Source of the DNA: Aphanomyces cochlioides | Taxonomy: Eukaryota; Oomycota; Saprolegniomycetes; Saprolegniales; Verrucalvaceae | NCBI GenBank assembly: GCA_019828595.1 | Contig: JAHQRK010000008.1 | Span: 1,922,001-1,986,000, forward strand | Reading direction: 5' to 3' | Length of the DNA stretch: 64,000 nt | Shown: positions 1 through 11,744 of the stretch, piece after piece | Position numbering within the stretch: position 1 is the stretch's first letter | Layout of the letters: the number at the start of each line of letters is the position of its first letter | The notes under the pieces: generated by a model | Told to the model about the DNA's origin: nothing | Database searches by the model: none | The model's input: the letters and a program-made list of their open reading frames with translations, nothing else | Made by a program: the position numbers and the translations under genes

Positions 1-84
1 GTAGTTTGAGACGAGAGTGGGGTATGAATAGGAAGGTGTTTGAATGGTGGATTTAGAATTTGAAGTGTCCAATCAAGGCATGCC

Positions 85-157
85 GCTCCTTTGGCTCAGT
101 TGGTAGAGCGTCAGTCTCATAATCTGAAGGTCGCCAGTTCGATCCTGGCTGGGAGCA
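85..157 (+). tRNA. Elongator tRNA-Met (CAU), unit 1
   Basis: This is a 73-nt cloverleaf without an encoded CCA. The acceptor stem is GCTCCTT/TGGGAGC plus discriminator A. The D arm is GCTC-AGTTGGTA-GAGC. The anticodon arm has loop CTCATAA (anticodon CAT), followed by variable loop AGGTC and T arm GCCAG-TTCGATC-CTGGC. The CAGTCTCATAATCTG anticodon region and the ordinary TTCGATC T-loop mark it as elongator rather than initiator tRNA-Met. Position 7 is T, so the 7-66 pair is a T-T mismatch; position 6-67 is a T-G wobble. No intron is present. Confidence 0.97.
92..103 (+). promoter_or_regulatory. Pol III A box of tRNA-Met, containing the retrotransposon nick site
   Basis: TGGCTCAGTTGG matches the A-box consensus TRGYNNARNNGG. 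All eleven insertions in the window join the target right after the CTCA of this motif (equivalent to 98/99 here), so the integration site lies inside an essential internal promoter. The B box is the T-loop region, equivalent to about 136-146. Confidence 0.9.
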
Positions 158-1137
158 GCCTCTTTCATCCCTTTTTCTTGCCGCACTTGAACCGACATTC
201 TCACAAAATCAAGCACACTACCATCGACACACAACAAGTATCACTCTGTCCCCTCGTCGTCCAAATAGCACCACCAGTCAACTAACACACACATTCCATT
301 TGCCACACAAGGCCAGACGCATCGAAATGTTGTACCAACACACTACTCAATATACCTGCACCGACATATGCGCAAGTCTGTGAACGCGGCCAAAAACATC
401 GCTCGTTCAGTCCTCCTGAGATCTCTTCTTTGCATGCACTCATGCCACTTTGTGTCGTGACAACAAGAACACTACTAAACACCGCGGTCCCAATCACTGA
501 TCACATGTATTACCTCGTTAGACGCAGAGGCTTAATATTGAATCCCCACGTTGCTTGATAAACGAAAGGTTGACAATACGACAGGAAAAACTCACGAACG
601 TCTCACTCTTAGCTCTCAAAAGCAGTTCAATAGTGCCAGTGATTTCGATAGTAGTGTCTACAGTCGAAATGAACCAGGGATCGTAGAGTCTCCATATTGC
701 GAATACTTTTACACAAATGAATGCCGCTGTGGCTACAGTGGTAAAGTGTCAATGGGTTTGTTTTGAATGGAATGAGAAGTGTGTTTACGCAAGGACTCGA
801 TGTGTTTGTGCGCATCCTTCCAGCAAGCATACATCAAGAAAAGTGTAGCGTCGGTCACCGGGGTAAACGCCATGCATTTGTATATGTTTCTAAGGTTCAA
901 GAATACATGAGAAAGGATCCGTCGATGAGTTCCAGCATTTTTAGTCGTTGGTGGCATGTATGAAGTCTTGTAGACGTCAGTATCTCTATTTTTGAGGTGG
1001 TTTCAAGTGGAAGAAATGTTTGAATTTTTGGTAAGGCGAAAGATGGAGTGCGAGTAGTTTGAGACGAGAGTGGGGTATGAATAGGAAGGTGTTTGAATGG
1101 TGGATTTAGAATTTGAAGTGTCCAATCAAGGCATGCC
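158..1137. other. Intergenic spacer of the tRNA-Met unit (unit 1 as example)
   Basis: About 980 bp follows each tRNA. I see no second tRNA, 5S rRNA or snRNA. Short open frames occur on both strands and overlap each other; they are repeated only because the DNA is repeated. Composition is strongly polarised. In the 120 nt after the tRNA (181-300) I count 45 C and 11 G. In the 110 nt before the next tRNA (1021-1130) I count 39 G and 6 C. No TATA box is obvious upstream of the tRNA; the immediate flank is CCAATCAAGGCATGCC. Confidence 0.8.
172..176 (+). terminator. Pol III terminator T5 (unit 1)
   Basis: A T5 run begins 15 nt after the tRNA 3' end. In units 1-12 and in the 51922 unit the nearer run is interrupted (TCTTT at +4 to +8), so this is the first full terminator. 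Confidence 0.8.
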
Positions 1138-1210
1138 GCTCCTTTGGCTCAGTTGGTAGAGCGTCAGTCTCATAATCTGAAGGTCGCCAGTTCGATCCTG
1201 GCTGGGAGCA
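1138..1210 (+). tRNA. Elongator tRNA-Met (CAU), unit 2
   Basis: Identical to the unit 1 gene, including T7 and the TCTTT trailer. The downstream spacer carries the CGAATG variant. Confidence 0.97.
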
Positions 1211-2190
1211 GCCTCTTTCATCCCTTTTTCTTGCCGCACTTGAACCGACATTCTCACAAAATCAAGCACACTACCATCGACACACAACAAGTATCACTCT
1301 GTCCCCTCGTCGTCCAAATAGCACCACCAGTCAACTAACACACACATTCCATTTGCCACACAAGGCCAGACGCATCGAAATGTTGTACCAACACACTACT
1401 CAATATACCTGCACCGACATATGCGCAAGTCTGTGAACGCGGCCAAAAACATCGCTCGTTCAGTCCTCCTGAGATCTCTTCTTTGCATGCACTCATGCCA
1501 CTTTGTGTCGTGACAACAAGAACACTACTAAACACCGCGGTCCCAATCACTGATCACATGTATTACCTCGTTAGACGCAGAGGCTTAATATTGAATCCCC
1601 ACGTTGCTTGATAAACGAAAGGTTGACAATACGACAGGAAAAACTCACGAATGTCTCACTCTTAGCTCTCAAAAGCAGTTCAATAGTGCCAGTGATTTCG
1701 ATAGTAGTGTCTACAGTCGAAATGAACCAGGGATCGTAGAGTCTCCATATTGCGAATACTTTTACACAAATGAATGCCGCTGTGGCTACAGTGGTAAAGT
1801 GTCAATGGGTTTGTTTTGAATGGAATGAGAAGTGTGTTTACGCAAGGACTCGATGTGTTTGTGCGCATCCTTCCAGCAAGCATACATCAAGAAAAGTGTA
1901 GCGTCGGTCACCGGGGTAAACGCCATGCATTTGTATATGTTTCTAAGGTTCAAGAATACATGAGAAAGGATCCGTCGATGAGTTCCAGCATTTTTAGTCG
2001 TTGGTGGCATGTATGAAGTCTTGTAGACGTCAGTATCTCTATTTTTGAGGTGGTTTCAAGTGGAAGAAATGTTTGAATTTTTGGTAAGGCGAAAGATGGA
2101 GTGCGAGTAGTTTGAGACGAGAGTGGGGTATGAATAGGAAGGTGTTTGAATGGTGGATTTAGAATTTGAAGTGTCCAATCAAGGCATGCC

Positions 2191-2263
2191 GCTCCTTTGG
2201 CTCAGTTGGTAGAGCGTCAGTCTCATAATCTGAAGGTCGCCAGTTCGATCCTGGCTGGGAGCA
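2191..2263 (+). tRNA. Elongator tRNA-Met (CAU), unit 3
   Basis: T7 copy. The spacer has the CGAATG variant and ends with the rarer GAGGGTGG motif, just before the next tRNA. Confidence 0.97.
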
Positions 2264-3243
2264 GCCTCTTTCATCCCTTTTTCTTGCCGCACTTGAACCG
2301 ACATTCTCACAAAATCAAGCACACTACCATCGACACACAACAAGTATCACTCTGTCCCCTCGTCGTCCAAATAGCACCACCAGTCAACTAACACACACAT
2401 TCCATTTGCCACACAAGGCCAGACGCATCGAAATGTTGTACCAACACACTACTCAATATACCTGCACCGACATATGCGCAAGTCTGTGAACGCGGCCAAA
2501 AACATCGCTCGTTCAGTCCTCCTGAGATCTCTTCTTTGCATGCACTCATGCCACTTTGTGTCGTGACAACAAGAACACTACTAAACACCGCGGTCCCAAT
2601 CACTGATCACATGTATTACCTCGTTAGACGCAGAGGCTTAATATTGAATCCCCACGTTGCTTGATAAACGAAAGGTTGACAATACGACAGGAAAAACTCA
2701 CGAATGTCTCACTCTTAGCTCTCAAAAGCAGTTCAATAGTGCCAGTGATTTCGATAGTAGTGTCTACAGTCGAAATGAACCAGGGATCGTAGAGTCTCCA
2801 TATTGCGAATACTTTTACACAAATGAATGCCGCTGTGGCTACAGTGGTAAAGTGTCAATGGGTTTGTTTTGAATGGAATGAGAAGTGTGTTTACGCAAGG
2901 ACTCGATGTGTTTGTGCGCATCCTTCCAGCAAGCATACATCAAGAAAAGTGTAGCGTCGGTCACCGGGGTAAACGCCATGCATTTGTATATGTTTCTAAG
3001 GTTCAAGAATACATGAGAAAGGATCCGTCGATGAGTTCCAGCATTTTTAGTCGTTGGTGGCATGTATGAAGTCTTGTAGACGTCAGTATCTCTATTTTTG
3101 AGGTGGTTTCAAGTGGAAGAAATGTTTGAATTTTTGGTAAGGCGAAAGATGGAGTGCGAGTAGTTTGAGACGAGGGTGGGGTATGAATAGGAAGGTGTTT
3201 GAATGGTGGATTTAGAATTTGAAGTGTCCAATCAAGGCATGCC

Positions 3244-3316
3244 GCTCCTTTGGCTCAGTTGGTAGAGCGTCAGTCTCATAATCTGAAGGTCGCCAGTTCG
3301 ATCCTGGCTGGGAGCA
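3244..3316 (+). tRNA. Elongator tRNA-Met (CAU), unit 4
   Basis: T7 copy preceded by GAGGGTGG. The spacer has CGAACG. This combination recurs six units later at 9566. Confidence 0.97.
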
Positions 3317-4296
3317 GCCTCTTTCATCCCTTTTTCTTGCCGCACTTGAACCGACATTCTCACAAAATCAAGCACACTACCATCGACACACAACAAGTAT
3401 CACTCTGTCCCCTCGTCGTCCAAATAGCACCACCAGTCAACTAACACACACATTCCATTTGCCACACAAGGCCAGACGCATCGAAATGTTGTACCAACAC
3501 ACTACTCAATATACCTGCACCGACATATGCGCAAGTCTGTGAACGCGGCCAAAAACATCGCTCGTTCAGTCCTCCTGAGATCTCTTCTTTGCATGCACTC
3601 ATGCCACTTTGTGTCGTGACAACAAGAACACTACTAAACACCGCGGTCCCAATCACTGATCACATGTATTACCTCGTTAGACGCAGAGGCTTAATATTGA
3701 ATCCCCACGTTGCTTGATAAACGAAAGGTTGACAATACGACAGGAAAAACTCACGAACGTCTCACTCTTAGCTCTCAAAAGCAGTTCAATAGTGCCAGTG
3801 ATTTCGATAGTAGTGTCTACAGTCGAAATGAACCAGGGATCGTAGAGTCTCCATATTGCGAATACTTTTACACAAATGAATGCCGCTGTGGCTACAGTGG
3901 TAAAGTGTCAATGGGTTTGTTTTGAATGGAATGAGAAGTGTGTTTACGCAAGGACTCGATGTGTTTGTGCGCATCCTTCCAGCAAGCATACATCAAGAAA
4001 AGTGTAGCGTCGGTCACCGGGGTAAACGCCATGCATTTGTATATGTTTCTAAGGTTCAAGAATACATGAGAAAGGATCCGTCGATGAGTTCCAGCATTTT
4101 TAGTCGTTGGTGGCATGTATGAAGTCTTGTAGACGTCAGTATCTCTATTTTTGAGGTGGTTTCAAGTGGAAGAAATGTTTGAATTTTTGGTAAGGCGAAA
4201 GATGGAGTGCGAGTAGTTTGAGACGAGAGTGGGGTATGAATAGGAAGGTGTTTGAATGGTGGATTTAGAATTTGAAGTGTCCAATCAAGGCATGCC

Positions 4297-4369
4297 GCTC
4301 CTATGGCTCAGTTGGTAGAGCGTCAGTCTCATAATCTGAAGGTCGCCAGTTCGATCCTGGCTGGGAGCA
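4297..4369 (+). tRNA. Elongator tRNA-Met (CAU), unit 5 (A7 variant)
   Basis: Position 7 is A, which restores a Watson-Crick A7-T66 acceptor pair. Linked spacer variants are CAAA and TTTACC. This is the target-type allele found at every insertion in the window. Confidence 0.97.
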
Positions 4370-5349
4370 GCCTCTTTCATCCCTTTTTCTTGCCGCACTT
4401 GAACCGACATTCTCACAAAATCAAGCACACTACCATCGACACACAACAAGTATCACTCTGTCCCCTCGTCGTCAAAATAGCACCACCAGTCAACTAACAC
4501 ACACATTCCATTTACCACACAAGGCCAGACGCATCGAAATGTTGTACCAACACACTACTCAATATACCTGCACCGACATATGCGCAAGTCTGTGAACGCG
4601 GCCAAAAACATCGCTCGTTCAGTCCTCCTGAGATCTCTTCTTTGCATGCACTCATGCCACTTTGTGTCGTGACAACAAGAACACTACTAAACACCGCGGT
4701 CCCAATCACTGATCACATGTATTACCTCGTTAGACGCAGAGGCTTAATATTGAATCCCCACGTTGCTTGATAAACGAAAGGTTGACAATACGACAGGAAA
4801 AACTCACGAACGTCTCACTCTTAGCTCTCAAAAGCAGTTCAATAGTGCCAGTGATTTCGATAGTAGTGTCTACAGTCGAAATGAACCAGGGATCGTAGAG
4901 TCTCCATATTGCGAATACTTTTACACAAATGAATGCCGCTGTGGCTACAGTGGTAAAGTGTCAATGGGTTTGTTTTGAATGGAATGAGAAGTGTGTTTAC
5001 GCAAGGACTCGATGTGTTTGTGCGCATCCTTCCAGCAAGCATACATCAAGAAAAGTGTAGCGTCGGTCACCGGGGTAAACGCCATGCATTTGTATATGTT
5101 TCTAAGGTTCAAGAATACATGAGAAAGGATCCGTCGATGAGTTCCAGCATTTTTAGTCGTTGGTGGCATGTATGAAGTCTTGTAGACGTCAGTATCTCTA
5201 TTTTTGAGGTGGTTTCAAGTGGAAGAAATGTTTGAATTTTTGGTAAGGCGAAAGATGGAGTGCGAGTAGTTTGAGACGAGAGTGGGGTATGAATAGGAAG
5301 GTGTTTGAATGGTGGATTTAGAATTTGAAGTGTCCAATCAAGGCATGCC

Positions 5350-5422
5350 GCTCCTTTGGCTCAGTTGGTAGAGCGTCAGTCTCATAATCTGAAGGTCGCC
5401 AGTTCGATCCTGGCTGGGAGCA
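5350..5422 (+). tRNA. Elongator tRNA-Met (CAU), unit 6
   Basis: T7 copy with the CGAATG spacer variant. Confidence 0.97.
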
Positions 5423-6402
5423 GCCTCTTTCATCCCTTTTTCTTGCCGCACTTGAACCGACATTCTCACAAAATCAAGCACACTACCATCGACACACAAC
5501 AAGTATCACTCTGTCCCCTCGTCGTCCAAATAGCACCACCAGTCAACTAACACACACATTCCATTTGCCACACAAGGCCAGACGCATCGAAATGTTGTAC
5601 CAACACACTACTCAATATACCTGCACCGACATATGCGCAAGTCTGTGAACGCGGCCAAAAACATCGCTCGTTCAGTCCTCCTGAGATCTCTTCTTTGCAT
5701 GCACTCATGCCACTTTGTGTCGTGACAACAAGAACACTACTAAACACCGCGGTCCCAATCACTGATCACATGTATTACCTCGTTAGACGCAGAGGCTTAA
5801 TATTGAATCCCCACGTTGCTTGATAAACGAAAGGTTGACAATACGACAGGAAAAACTCACGAATGTCTCACTCTTAGCTCTCAAAAGCAGTTCAATAGTG
5901 CCAGTGATTTCGATAGTAGTGTCTACAGTCGAAATGAACCAGGGATCGTAGAGTCTCCATATTGCGAATACTTTTACACAAATGAATGCCGCTGTGGCTA
6001 CAGTGGTAAAGTGTCAATGGGTTTGTTTTGAATGGAATGAGAAGTGTGTTTACGCAAGGACTCGATGTGTTTGTGCGCATCCTTCCAGCAAGCATACATC
6101 AAGAAAAGTGTAGCGTCGGTCACCGGGGTAAACGCCATGCATTTGTATATGTTTCTAAGGTTCAAGAATACATGAGAAAGGATCCGTCGATGAGTTCCAG
6201 CATTTTTAGTCGTTGGTGGCATGTATGAAGTCTTGTAGACGTCAGTATCTCTATTTTTGAGGTGGTTTCAAGTGGAAGAAATGTTTGAATTTTTGGTAAG
6301 GCGAAAGATGGAGTGCGAGTAGTTTGAGACGAGAGTGGGGTATGAATAGGAAGGTGTTTGAATGGTGGATTTAGAATTTGAAGTGTCCAATCAAGGCATG
6401 CC

Positions 6403-6475
6403 GCTCCTTTGGCTCAGTTGGTAGAGCGTCAGTCTCATAATCTGAAGGTCGCCAGTTCGATCCTGGCTGGGAGCA
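6403..6475 (+). tRNA. Elongator tRNA-Met (CAU), unit 7
   Basis: T7 copy with the CGAATG spacer variant. Confidence 0.97.
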
Positions 6476-7455
6476 GCCTCTTTCATCCCTTTTTCTTGCC
6501 GCACTTGAACCGACATTCTCACAAAATCAAGCACACTACCATCGACACACAACAAGTATCACTCTGTCCCCTCGTCGTCCAAATAGCACCACCAGTCAAC
6601 TAACACACACATTCCATTTGCCACACAAGGCCAGACGCATCGAAATGTTGTACCAACACACTACTCAATATACCTGCACCGACATATGCGCAAGTCTGTG
6701 AACGCGGCCAAAAACATCGCTCGTTCAGTCCTCCTGAGATCTCTTCTTTGCATGCACTCATGCCACTTTGTGTCGTGACAACAAGAACACTACTAAACAC
6801 CGCGGTCCCAATCACTGATCACATGTATTACCTCGTTAGACGCAGAGGCTTAATATTGAATCCCCACGTTGCTTGATAAACGAAAGGTTGACAATACGAC
6901 AGGAAAAACTCACGAATGTCTCACTCTTAGCTCTCAAAAGCAGTTCAATAGTGCCAGTGATTTCGATAGTAGTGTCTACAGTCGAAATGAACCAGGGATC
7001 GTAGAGTCTCCATATTGCGAATACTTTTACACAAATGAATGCCGCTGTGGCTACAGTGGTAAAGTGTCAATGGGTTTGTTTTGAATGGAATGAGAAGTGT
7101 GTTTACGCAAGGACTCGATGTGTTTGTGCGCATCCTTCCAGCAAGCATACATCAAGAAAAGTGTAGCGTCGGTCACCGGGGTAAACGCCATGCATTTGTA
7201 TATGTTTCTAAGGTTCAAGAATACATGAGAAAGGATCCGTCGATGAGTTCCAGCATTTTTAGTCGTTGGTGGCATGTATGAAGTCTTGTAGACGTCAGTA
7301 TCTCTATTTTTGAGGTGGTTTCAAGTGGAAGAAATGTTTGAATTTTTGGTAAGGCGAAAGATGGAGTGCGAGTAGTTTGAGACGAGAGTGGGGTATGAAT
7401 AGGAAGGTGTTTGAATGGTGGATTTAGAATTTGAAGTGTCCAATCAAGGCATGCC

Positions 7456-7528
7456 GCTCCTTTGGCTCAGTTGGTAGAGCGTCAGTCTCATAATCTGAAG
7501 GTCGCCAGTTCGATCCTGGCTGGGAGCA
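7456..7528 (+). tRNA. Elongator tRNA-Met (CAU), unit 8
   Basis: T7 copy in a mosaic unit. It has CCAA (typical of T7 units) but TTTACC (typical of A7 units) shortly after, plus the only 4-bp expansion, giving a 1057-bp unit. This suggests gene conversion. Confidence 0.97.
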
Positions 7529-8512
7529 GCCTCTTTCATCCCTTTTTCTTGCCGCACTTGAACCGACATTCTCACAAAATCAAGCACACTACCATCGACA
7601 CACAACAAGTATCACTCTGTCCCCTCGTCGTCCAAATAGCACCACCAGTCAACTAACACACACATTCCATTTACCACACAAGGCCAGACGCATCGAAATG
7701 TTGTACCAACACACTACTCAATATACCTGCACCGACATATGCGCAAGTCTGTGAACGCGGCCAAAAACATCGCTCGTTCAGTCCTCCTGAGATCTCTTCT
7801 TTGCATGCACTCATGCCACTTTGTGTCGTGACAACAAGAACACTACTAAACACCGCGGTCCCAATCACTGATCACATGTATTACCTCGTTAGACGCAGAG
7901 GCTTAATATTGAATCCCCACGTTGCTTGATAAACGAAAGGTTGACAATACGACAGGAAAAACTCACGAATGTCTCACTCTTAGCTCTCAAAAGCAGTTCA
8001 ATAGTGCCAGTGATTTCGATAGTAGTGTCTACAGTCGAAATGAACCAGGGATCGTAGAGTCTCCATATTGCGAATACTTTTACACAAATGAATGCCGCTG
8101 TGGCTACAGTGGTAAAGTGTCAATGGGTTTGTTTTAATGGAATGGAATGAGAAGTGTGTTTACGCAAGGACTCGATGTGTTTGTGCGCATCCTTCCAGCA
8201 AGCATACATCAAGAAAAGTGTAGCGTCGGTCACCGGGGTAAACGCCATGCATTTGTATATGTTTCTAAGGTTCAAGAATACATGAGAAAGGATCCGTCGA
8301 TGAGTTCCAGCATTTTTAGTCGTTGGTGGCATGTATGAAGTCTTGTAGACGTCAGTATCTCTATTTTTGAGGTGGTTTCAAGTGGAAGAAATGTTTGAAT
8401 TTTTGGTAAGGCGAAAGATGGAGTGCGAGTAGTTTGAGACGAGAGTGGGGTATGAATAGGAAGGTGTTTGAATGGTGGATTTAGAATTTGAAGTGTCCAA
8501 TCAAGGCATGCC

Positions 8513-8585
8513 GCTCCTTTGGCTCAGTTGGTAGAGCGTCAGTCTCATAATCTGAAGGTCGCCAGTTCGATCCTGGCTGGGAGCA
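8513..8585 (+). tRNA. Elongator tRNA-Met (CAU), unit 9
   Basis: T7 copy with CGAATG. The spacer end carries GAGGGTGG, as in unit 3. Confidence 0.97.
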
Positions 8586-9565
8586 GCCTCTTTCATCCCT
8601 TTTTCTTGCCGCACTTGAACCGACATTCTCACAAAATCAAGCACACTACCATCGACACACAACAAGTATCACTCTGTCCCCTCGTCGTCCAAATAGCACC
8701 ACCAGTCAACTAACACACACATTCCATTTGCCACACAAGGCCAGACGCATCGAAATGTTGTACCAACACACTACTCAATATACCTGCACCGACATATGCG
8801 CAAGTCTGTGAACGCGGCCAAAAACATCGCTCGTTCAGTCCTCCTGAGATCTCTTCTTTGCATGCACTCATGCCACTTTGTGTCGTGACAACAAGAACAC
8901 TACTAAACACCGCGGTCCCAATCACTGATCACATGTATTACCTCGTTAGACGCAGAGGCTTAATATTGAATCCCCACGTTGCTTGATAAACGAAAGGTTG
9001 ACAATACGACAGGAAAAACTCACGAATGTCTCACTCTTAGCTCTCAAAAGCAGTTCAATAGTGCCAGTGATTTCGATAGTAGTGTCTACAGTCGAAATGA
9101 ACCAGGGATCGTAGAGTCTCCATATTGCGAATACTTTTACACAAATGAATGCCGCTGTGGCTACAGTGGTAAAGTGTCAATGGGTTTGTTTTGAATGGAA
9201 TGAGAAGTGTGTTTACGCAAGGACTCGATGTGTTTGTGCGCATCCTTCCAGCAAGCATACATCAAGAAAAGTGTAGCGTCGGTCACCGGGGTAAACGCCA
9301 TGCATTTGTATATGTTTCTAAGGTTCAAGAATACATGAGAAAGGATCCGTCGATGAGTTCCAGCATTTTTAGTCGTTGGTGGCATGTATGAAGTCTTGTA
9401 GACGTCAGTATCTCTATTTTTGAGGTGGTTTCAAGTGGAAGAAATGTTTGAATTTTTGGTAAGGCGAAAGATGGAGTGCGAGTAGTTTGAGACGAGGGTG
9501 GGGTATGAATAGGAAGGTGTTTGAATGGTGGATTTAGAATTTGAAGTGTCCAATCAAGGCATGCC

Positions 9566-9638
9566 GCTCCTTTGGCTCAGTTGGTAGAGCGTCAGTCTCA
9601 TAATCTGAAGGTCGCCAGTTCGATCCTGGCTGGGAGCA
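9566..9638 (+). tRNA. Elongator tRNA-Met (CAU), unit 10
   Basis: T7 copy preceded by GAGGGTGG and followed by CGAACG. It matches unit 4 variant for variant. Confidence 0.97.
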
Positions 9639-10618
9639 GCCTCTTTCATCCCTTTTTCTTGCCGCACTTGAACCGACATTCTCACAAAATCAAGCACACT
9701 ACCATCGACACACAACAAGTATCACTCTGTCCCCTCGTCGTCCAAATAGCACCACCAGTCAACTAACACACACATTCCATTTGCCACACAAGGCCAGACG
9801 CATCGAAATGTTGTACCAACACACTACTCAATATACCTGCACCGACATATGCGCAAGTCTGTGAACGCGGCCAAAAACATCGCTCGTTCAGTCCTCCTGA
9901 GATCTCTTCTTTGCATGCACTCATGCCACTTTGTGTCGTGACAACAAGAACACTACTAAACACCGCGGTCCCAATCACTGATCACATGTATTACCTCGTT
10001 AGACGCAGAGGCTTAATATTGAATCCCCACGTTGCTTGATAAACGAAAGGTTGACAATACGACAGGAAAAACTCACGAACGTCTCACTCTTAGCTCTCAA
10101 AAGCAGTTCAATAGTGCCAGTGATTTCGATAGTAGTGTCTACAGTCGAAATGAACCAGGGATCGTAGAGTCTCCATATTGCGAATACTTTTACACAAATG
10201 AATGCCGCTGTGGCTACAGTGGTAAAGTGTCAATGGGTTTGTTTTGAATGGAATGAGAAGTGTGTTTACGCAAGGACTCGATGTGTTTGTGCGCATCCTT
10301 CCAGCAAGCATACATCAAGAAAAGTGTAGCGTCGGTCACCGGGGTAAACGCCATGCATTTGTATATGTTTCTAAGGTTCAAGAATACATGAGAAAGGATC
10401 CGTCGATGAGTTCCAGCATTTTTAGTCGTTGGTGGCATGTATGAAGTCTTGTAGACGTCAGTATCTCTATTTTTGAGGTGGTTTCAAGTGGAAGAAATGT
10501 TTGAATTTTTGGTAAGGCGAAAGATGGAGTGCGAGTAGTTTGAGACGAGAGTGGGGTATGAATAGGAAGGTGTTTGAATGGTGGATTTAGAATTTGAAGT
10601 GTCCAATCAAGGCATGCC

Positions 10619-10691
10619 GCTCCTATGGCTCAGTTGGTAGAGCGTCAGTCTCATAATCTGAAGGTCGCCAGTTCGATCCTGGCTGGGAGCA
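10619..10691 (+). tRNA. Elongator tRNA-Met (CAU), unit 11 (A7 variant)
   Basis: A7 copy with CAAA and TTTACC. It matches unit 5 variant for variant. Confidence 0.97.
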
Positions 10692-11671
10692 GCCTCTTTC
10701 ATCCCTTTTTCTTGCCGCACTTGAACCGACATTCTCACAAAATCAAGCACACTACCATCGACACACAACAAGTATCACTCTGTCCCCTCGTCGTCAAAAT
10801 AGCACCACCAGTCAACTAACACACACATTCCATTTACCACACAAGGCCAGACGCATCGAAATGTTGTACCAACACACTACTCAATATACCTGCACCGACA
10901 TATGCGCAAGTCTGTGAACGCGGCCAAAAACATCGCTCGTTCAGTCCTCCTGAGATCTCTTCTTTGCATGCACTCATGCCACTTTGTGTCGTGACAACAA
11001 GAACACTACTAAACACCGCGGTCCCAATCACTGATCACATGTATTACCTCGTTAGACGCAGAGGCTTAATATTGAATCCCCACGTTGCTTGATAAACGAA
11101 AGGTTGACAATACGACAGGAAAAACTCACGAACGTCTCACTCTTAGCTCTCAAAAGCAGTTCAATAGTGCCAGTGATTTCGATAGTAGTGTCTACAGTCG
11201 AAATGAACCAGGGATCGTAGAGTCTCCATATTGCGAATACTTTTACACAAATGAATGCCGCTGTGGCTACAGTGGTAAAGTGTCAATGGGTTTGTTTTGA
11301 ATGGAATGAGAAGTGTGTTTACGCAAGGACTCGATGTGTTTGTGCGCATCCTTCCAGCAAGCATACATCAAGAAAAGTGTAGCGTCGGTCACCGGGGTAA
11401 ACGCCATGCATTTGTATATGTTTCTAAGGTTCAAGAATACATGAGAAAGGATCCGTCGATGAGTTCCAGCATTTTTAGTCGTTGGTGGCATGTATGAAGT
11501 CTTGTAGACGTCAGTATCTCTATTTTTGAGGTGGTTTCAAGTGGAAGAAATGTTTGAATTTTTGGTAAGGCGAAAGATGGAGTGCGAGTAGTTTGAGACG
11601 AGAGTGGGGTATGAATAGGAAGGTGTTTGAATGGTGGATTTAGAATTTGAAGTGTCCAATCAAGGCATGCC

Positions 11672-11744
11672 GCTCCTATGGCTCAGTTGGTAGAGCGTCA
11701 GTCTCATAATCTGAAGGTCGCCAGTTCGATCCTGGCTGGGAGCA
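11672..11744 (+). tRNA. Elongator tRNA-Met (CAU), unit 12 (A7 variant)
   Basis: A7 copy like unit 11. It is the last uninterrupted unit before the first retrotransposon stack. Confidence 0.97.

Noticed and set aside
158..1137. Small ORFs of 64-74 codons on both strands in every spacer
   Set aside because: They overlap each other on opposite strands, their repetition follows from the DNA repeat, and unit polymorphisms change residues freely (Arg/Cys, Gln/Lys, His/Arg). No coding signal was seen.
158..1137. 5S rRNA, snRNA or a second tRNA in the spacer
   Set aside because: No second A/B-box pair, cloverleaf or recognisable snRNA/5S motif was found on either strand by eye.
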